Under the pieces are notes generated by a model that saw only the letters and a list, made by a program, of their open reading frames with translations, was not told the origin of the DNA and did not search any database. A stretch of 64,000 nt of DNA, taken from contig CAVXIR010000002.1 of the NCBI GenBank assembly GCA_963761975.1, positions 2,232,001-2,296,000 on the forward strand, read 5' to 3'. The translations under genes were made by a program, and so were the position numbers. Within the stretch, counting starts at the first letter, position 1. Every line of letters starts with the position of its first letter. This document shows, piece after piece, positions 62,349 through 64,000 of the stretch. The stretch comes from JAMQPK01 sp963761975. Lineage in GTDB: Bacteria > Acidobacteriota > Vicinamibacteria > Vicinamibacterales > JAMQPK01.

Positions 62349-64000
62349 ATGTTCAGCGATCTTTTCATCCGCCTGCGCTCGCTTGTCCGCCTGCGCTCTG
62401 CCGAGGCCGACCTGGACGCCGAGCTGAGCTTTCACCTTTCACACCTCACTGAAAAACACATTCGCGCCGGACTTTCGCCGGATGAGGCGAGGCGGCGCGC
62501 GAGTCTCGAGCTGGGTGGCATGGAGCAGACCAGGGAAGCCTGCCGGCAGGCACGCGGGGTGTCTTTTGTCGAGCATGTGGTCCAGGACGCCATTTACGCG
62601 CTGCGCACGTTCATCAGGAGCCCGGGTTTCACGACAGCCGTCGTGCTGTCGCTCGCGCTTGGCATCGGCGCCAACACGGCGGTGTTCAGCCTGGTCGATG
62701 CCGTGATGTGGCGCAACGCTCGCGTCAACGATCCGGAGTCGCTGCTCTTCGTCGGTTACGGCAATCTTTCTTACACGTTTACGTATCAGCAATTCCGGAC
62801 GCTCCGGCGTCACAACACTGTGATGACGGATCTGGCCGCGTATTCGCCCGTCAGGCTCAACGTCAGCATCAATGGCATCGTTCAGCCCACGGCCGAGGGG
62901 CAACTGGTATCGGCAGGGTATTTTTCGATGCTCGGCATCCGTCCGGTCATCGGGCGTGCCATCGGCGCGGAAGACAACGTTGCGGTAAACGCACACCCGG
63001 TTGCGATGATCAGCCACGCCTTTTGGAAGAGCCATTTCAACCTCGATCAGTCCGTTCTTGGCAGGACGATCACGCTTTCCGGTACAGCGTTCACGGTCAT
63101 CGGCGTCACGCCGCCGGAATTCGTCGGCCTCGAGGTCGGCGTTTCCCCGGACATTTTCGCGCCGGTGATGATGCAGCCGACGCTCGTTCCAGCCCAGGAG
63201 AACCTTCTCGCGGATCAGCCAAATCTCTACCATACATGGCTCCGTGTATTCGGCCGCCTCAAGCCAGGCGTCACCGTGGCGCAGGCCGCTGCCGTTCTTC
63301 ATCCGTTGTTTCAGCAAGAGATCCCGGAAGGCATCAAGTTCGACAGCATCCGTCGCCAGAAAGTAGGGCTGTATTCGGCGGCGACCGGGTTTTCGGATTT
63401 GCGCGAGCCTTTCTCTGAGTCGCTATTCATCCTGATGGGCGTGGTGGCGGCAGTGCTGCTGATTGCGTGCGCGAACATTGCGAACCTGCTGTTGGCGCGG
63501 GCGGCGGCCAGACAACCCGAGTTTGCGATGCGCCTTGCGCTTGGAGCCGGACGCAGCCGACTGATGGGGCAGTTGCTCGTCGAAAGCGTGCTTCTCGCTC
63601 TCGTCGGTGGTGCGTGTGGTTTGGTGGTCGCCCACTGGTCAGGGCGATTCCTTCTAAGCTTCATGTCGGCAGGGCGTACACCAATTGCTCTGAGCCTGAC
63701 ACCAGACACGCGCGTGCTCCTCTTCACGGCGGTTGCGTCAATCGTCACAGGCCTCCTGTTCGGCCTTGCCCCTGCTATGCGTGCCTCGCGGGCCGATCTT
63801 GCACCGGCGCTGAGCAGTGGCGGCAGGGGATCGACGGGCAGCCGCAGCCGCCTGCGGGCCGACAGACTACTTGTCGTCGTGCAGGTTGCCCTGTCGCTGA
63901 CGCTCCTGGTGAGCGCCGGACTGTTCGTGCGCAGCCTTTATCAGTTGAATGCACGGGCCGCATCGGCGTCGCGGGACAGTGTGCTCGTCGTGCGCGTCGA
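62349..64000 (+). CDS. ADOP-type (FtsX/MacB-like) permease, truncated by window end
   Basis: An open frame from ATG 62349 to the end of the window with no stop, so the 3' end is missing. The N-terminal cytoplasmic part (FIRLRSLVRLRSAEADLDAEL, then LSFHLSHLTEKHIRAGLSPDE) is the ADOP module. It is followed by the first membrane helix (TTAVVLSLALGIGANTAVFS), a MacB-like periplasmic domain (VLGRTITLSGTAFTVIGVTP) and an FtsX-like helical set (LFILMGVVAAVLLIACANIA, then LALGAGRSRLMGQLLVESVL). ADOP proteins are duplicated orphan permeases without a matching ATPase nearby, expanded in acidobacteria; substrate unknown. The missing part should hold the second FtsX repeat. The preceding PadR gene probably regulates it. 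Confidence 0.93.
   Translation, partial: MFSDLFIRLRSLVRLRSAEADLDAELSFHLSHLTEKHIRAGLSPDEARRRASLELGGMEQTREACRQARGVSFVEHVVQDAIYALRTFIRSPGFTTAVVLSLALGIGANTAVFSLVDAVMWRNARVNDPESLLFVGYGNLSYTFTYQQFRTLRRHNTVMTDLAAYSPVRLNVSINGIVQPTAEGQLVSAGYFSMLGIRPVIGRAIGAEDNVAVNAHPVAMISHAFWKSHFNLDQSVLGRTITLSGTAFTVIGVTPPEFVGLEVGVSPDIFAPVMMQPTLVPAQENLLADQPNLYHTWLRVFGRLKPGVTVAQAAAVLHPLFQQEIPEGIKFDSIRRQKVGLYSAATGFSDLREPFSESLFILMGVVAAVLLIACANIANLLLARAAARQPEFAMRLALGAGRSRLMGQLLVESVLLALVGGACGLVVAHWSGRFLLSFMSAGRTPIALSLTPDTRVLLFTAVASIVTGLLFGLAPAMRASRADLAPALSSGGRGSTGSRSRLRADRLLVVVQVALSLTLLVSAGLFVRSLYQLNARAASASRDSVLVVRV

Overview
The window looks like a fragment of an Acidobacteriota chromosome, most likely the Vicinamibacteria (subdivision 6) lineage. 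This rests on gene content only: an acidobacterial-type ADOP permease behind a PadR regulator, a sigma factor of the acidobacterial/planctomycetal ECF type next to giant Ser/Thr kinase-TPR receptors, Oar-like TonB-dependent receptors, planctomycete-type DUF1592 cytochromes with DUF1552/DUF1501 partners, and high GC. I see no tRNA, rRNA, CRISPR array, phage or transposase gene.

Layout. 0-6.6 kb: a small membrane protein, then a tight operon of secreted ankyrin-repeat protein, DUF1592 c-type cytochrome and Tat-exported DUF1552 protein, closed by repeats and a good intrinsic terminator. 6.7-11.3 kb: siderophore-type TonB receptor, PepSY membrane protein, and a frameshifted DUF3667 gene. 11.5-15.2 kb: DUF1800 and DUF1501 genes (apparently fused through one missing base) and an exported RidA-like protein. 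15.3-25.8 kb: a PD40 propeller protein, four paralogues of an uncharacterised secreted 'PDLQG' family, a DUF6152 protein, a di-heme cytochrome, a cytochrome-cupredoxin lipoprotein and a P450. 26-29.1 kb: a frameshifted kinase-TPR gene between inverted short-word repeats. 29.2-37.9 kb: a pectin/sugar-acid locus (ROK regulator, PL10 pectate lyase, Oar-like receptor, divergent xylonate-type dehydratase). 38-48.4 kb: outer-membrane barrel, B12-type radical SAM protein, another TonB receptor, response regulator, secreted proteins, LmbE-like deacetylase, PLP decarboxylase and a secreted zinc protease. 48.5-55.5 kb: ECF sigma factor and two large kinase-TPR genes. 55.8-61.9 kb: a PEGA protein and a second copy of the DUF1592-DUF1552-ankyrin module in a different gene order. 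62-64 kb: PadR regulator and an ADOP permease running off the end.

Three themes stand out. First, the three-gene module of secreted ankyrin protein, DUF1592 cytochrome and DUF1552 protein occurs twice with permuted order, and a related DUF1800/DUF1501 pair occurs once; this is the best candidate for an undescribed envelope system. Second, most intergenic spacers hold short-word tandem or inverted repeats, plus a family of palindromes whose stems differ but whose centre (CTTnAG) and flank (TACGTA or GGTAGCG) recur in both orientations. Third, at least eleven single-base indels, mostly in short homopolymer runs, break or fuse seven genes whose protein similarity continues in the new frame. This pattern fits uncorrected long-read errors better than true decay, so the 'pseudogenes' and the 'fusion' here should be treated with caution.
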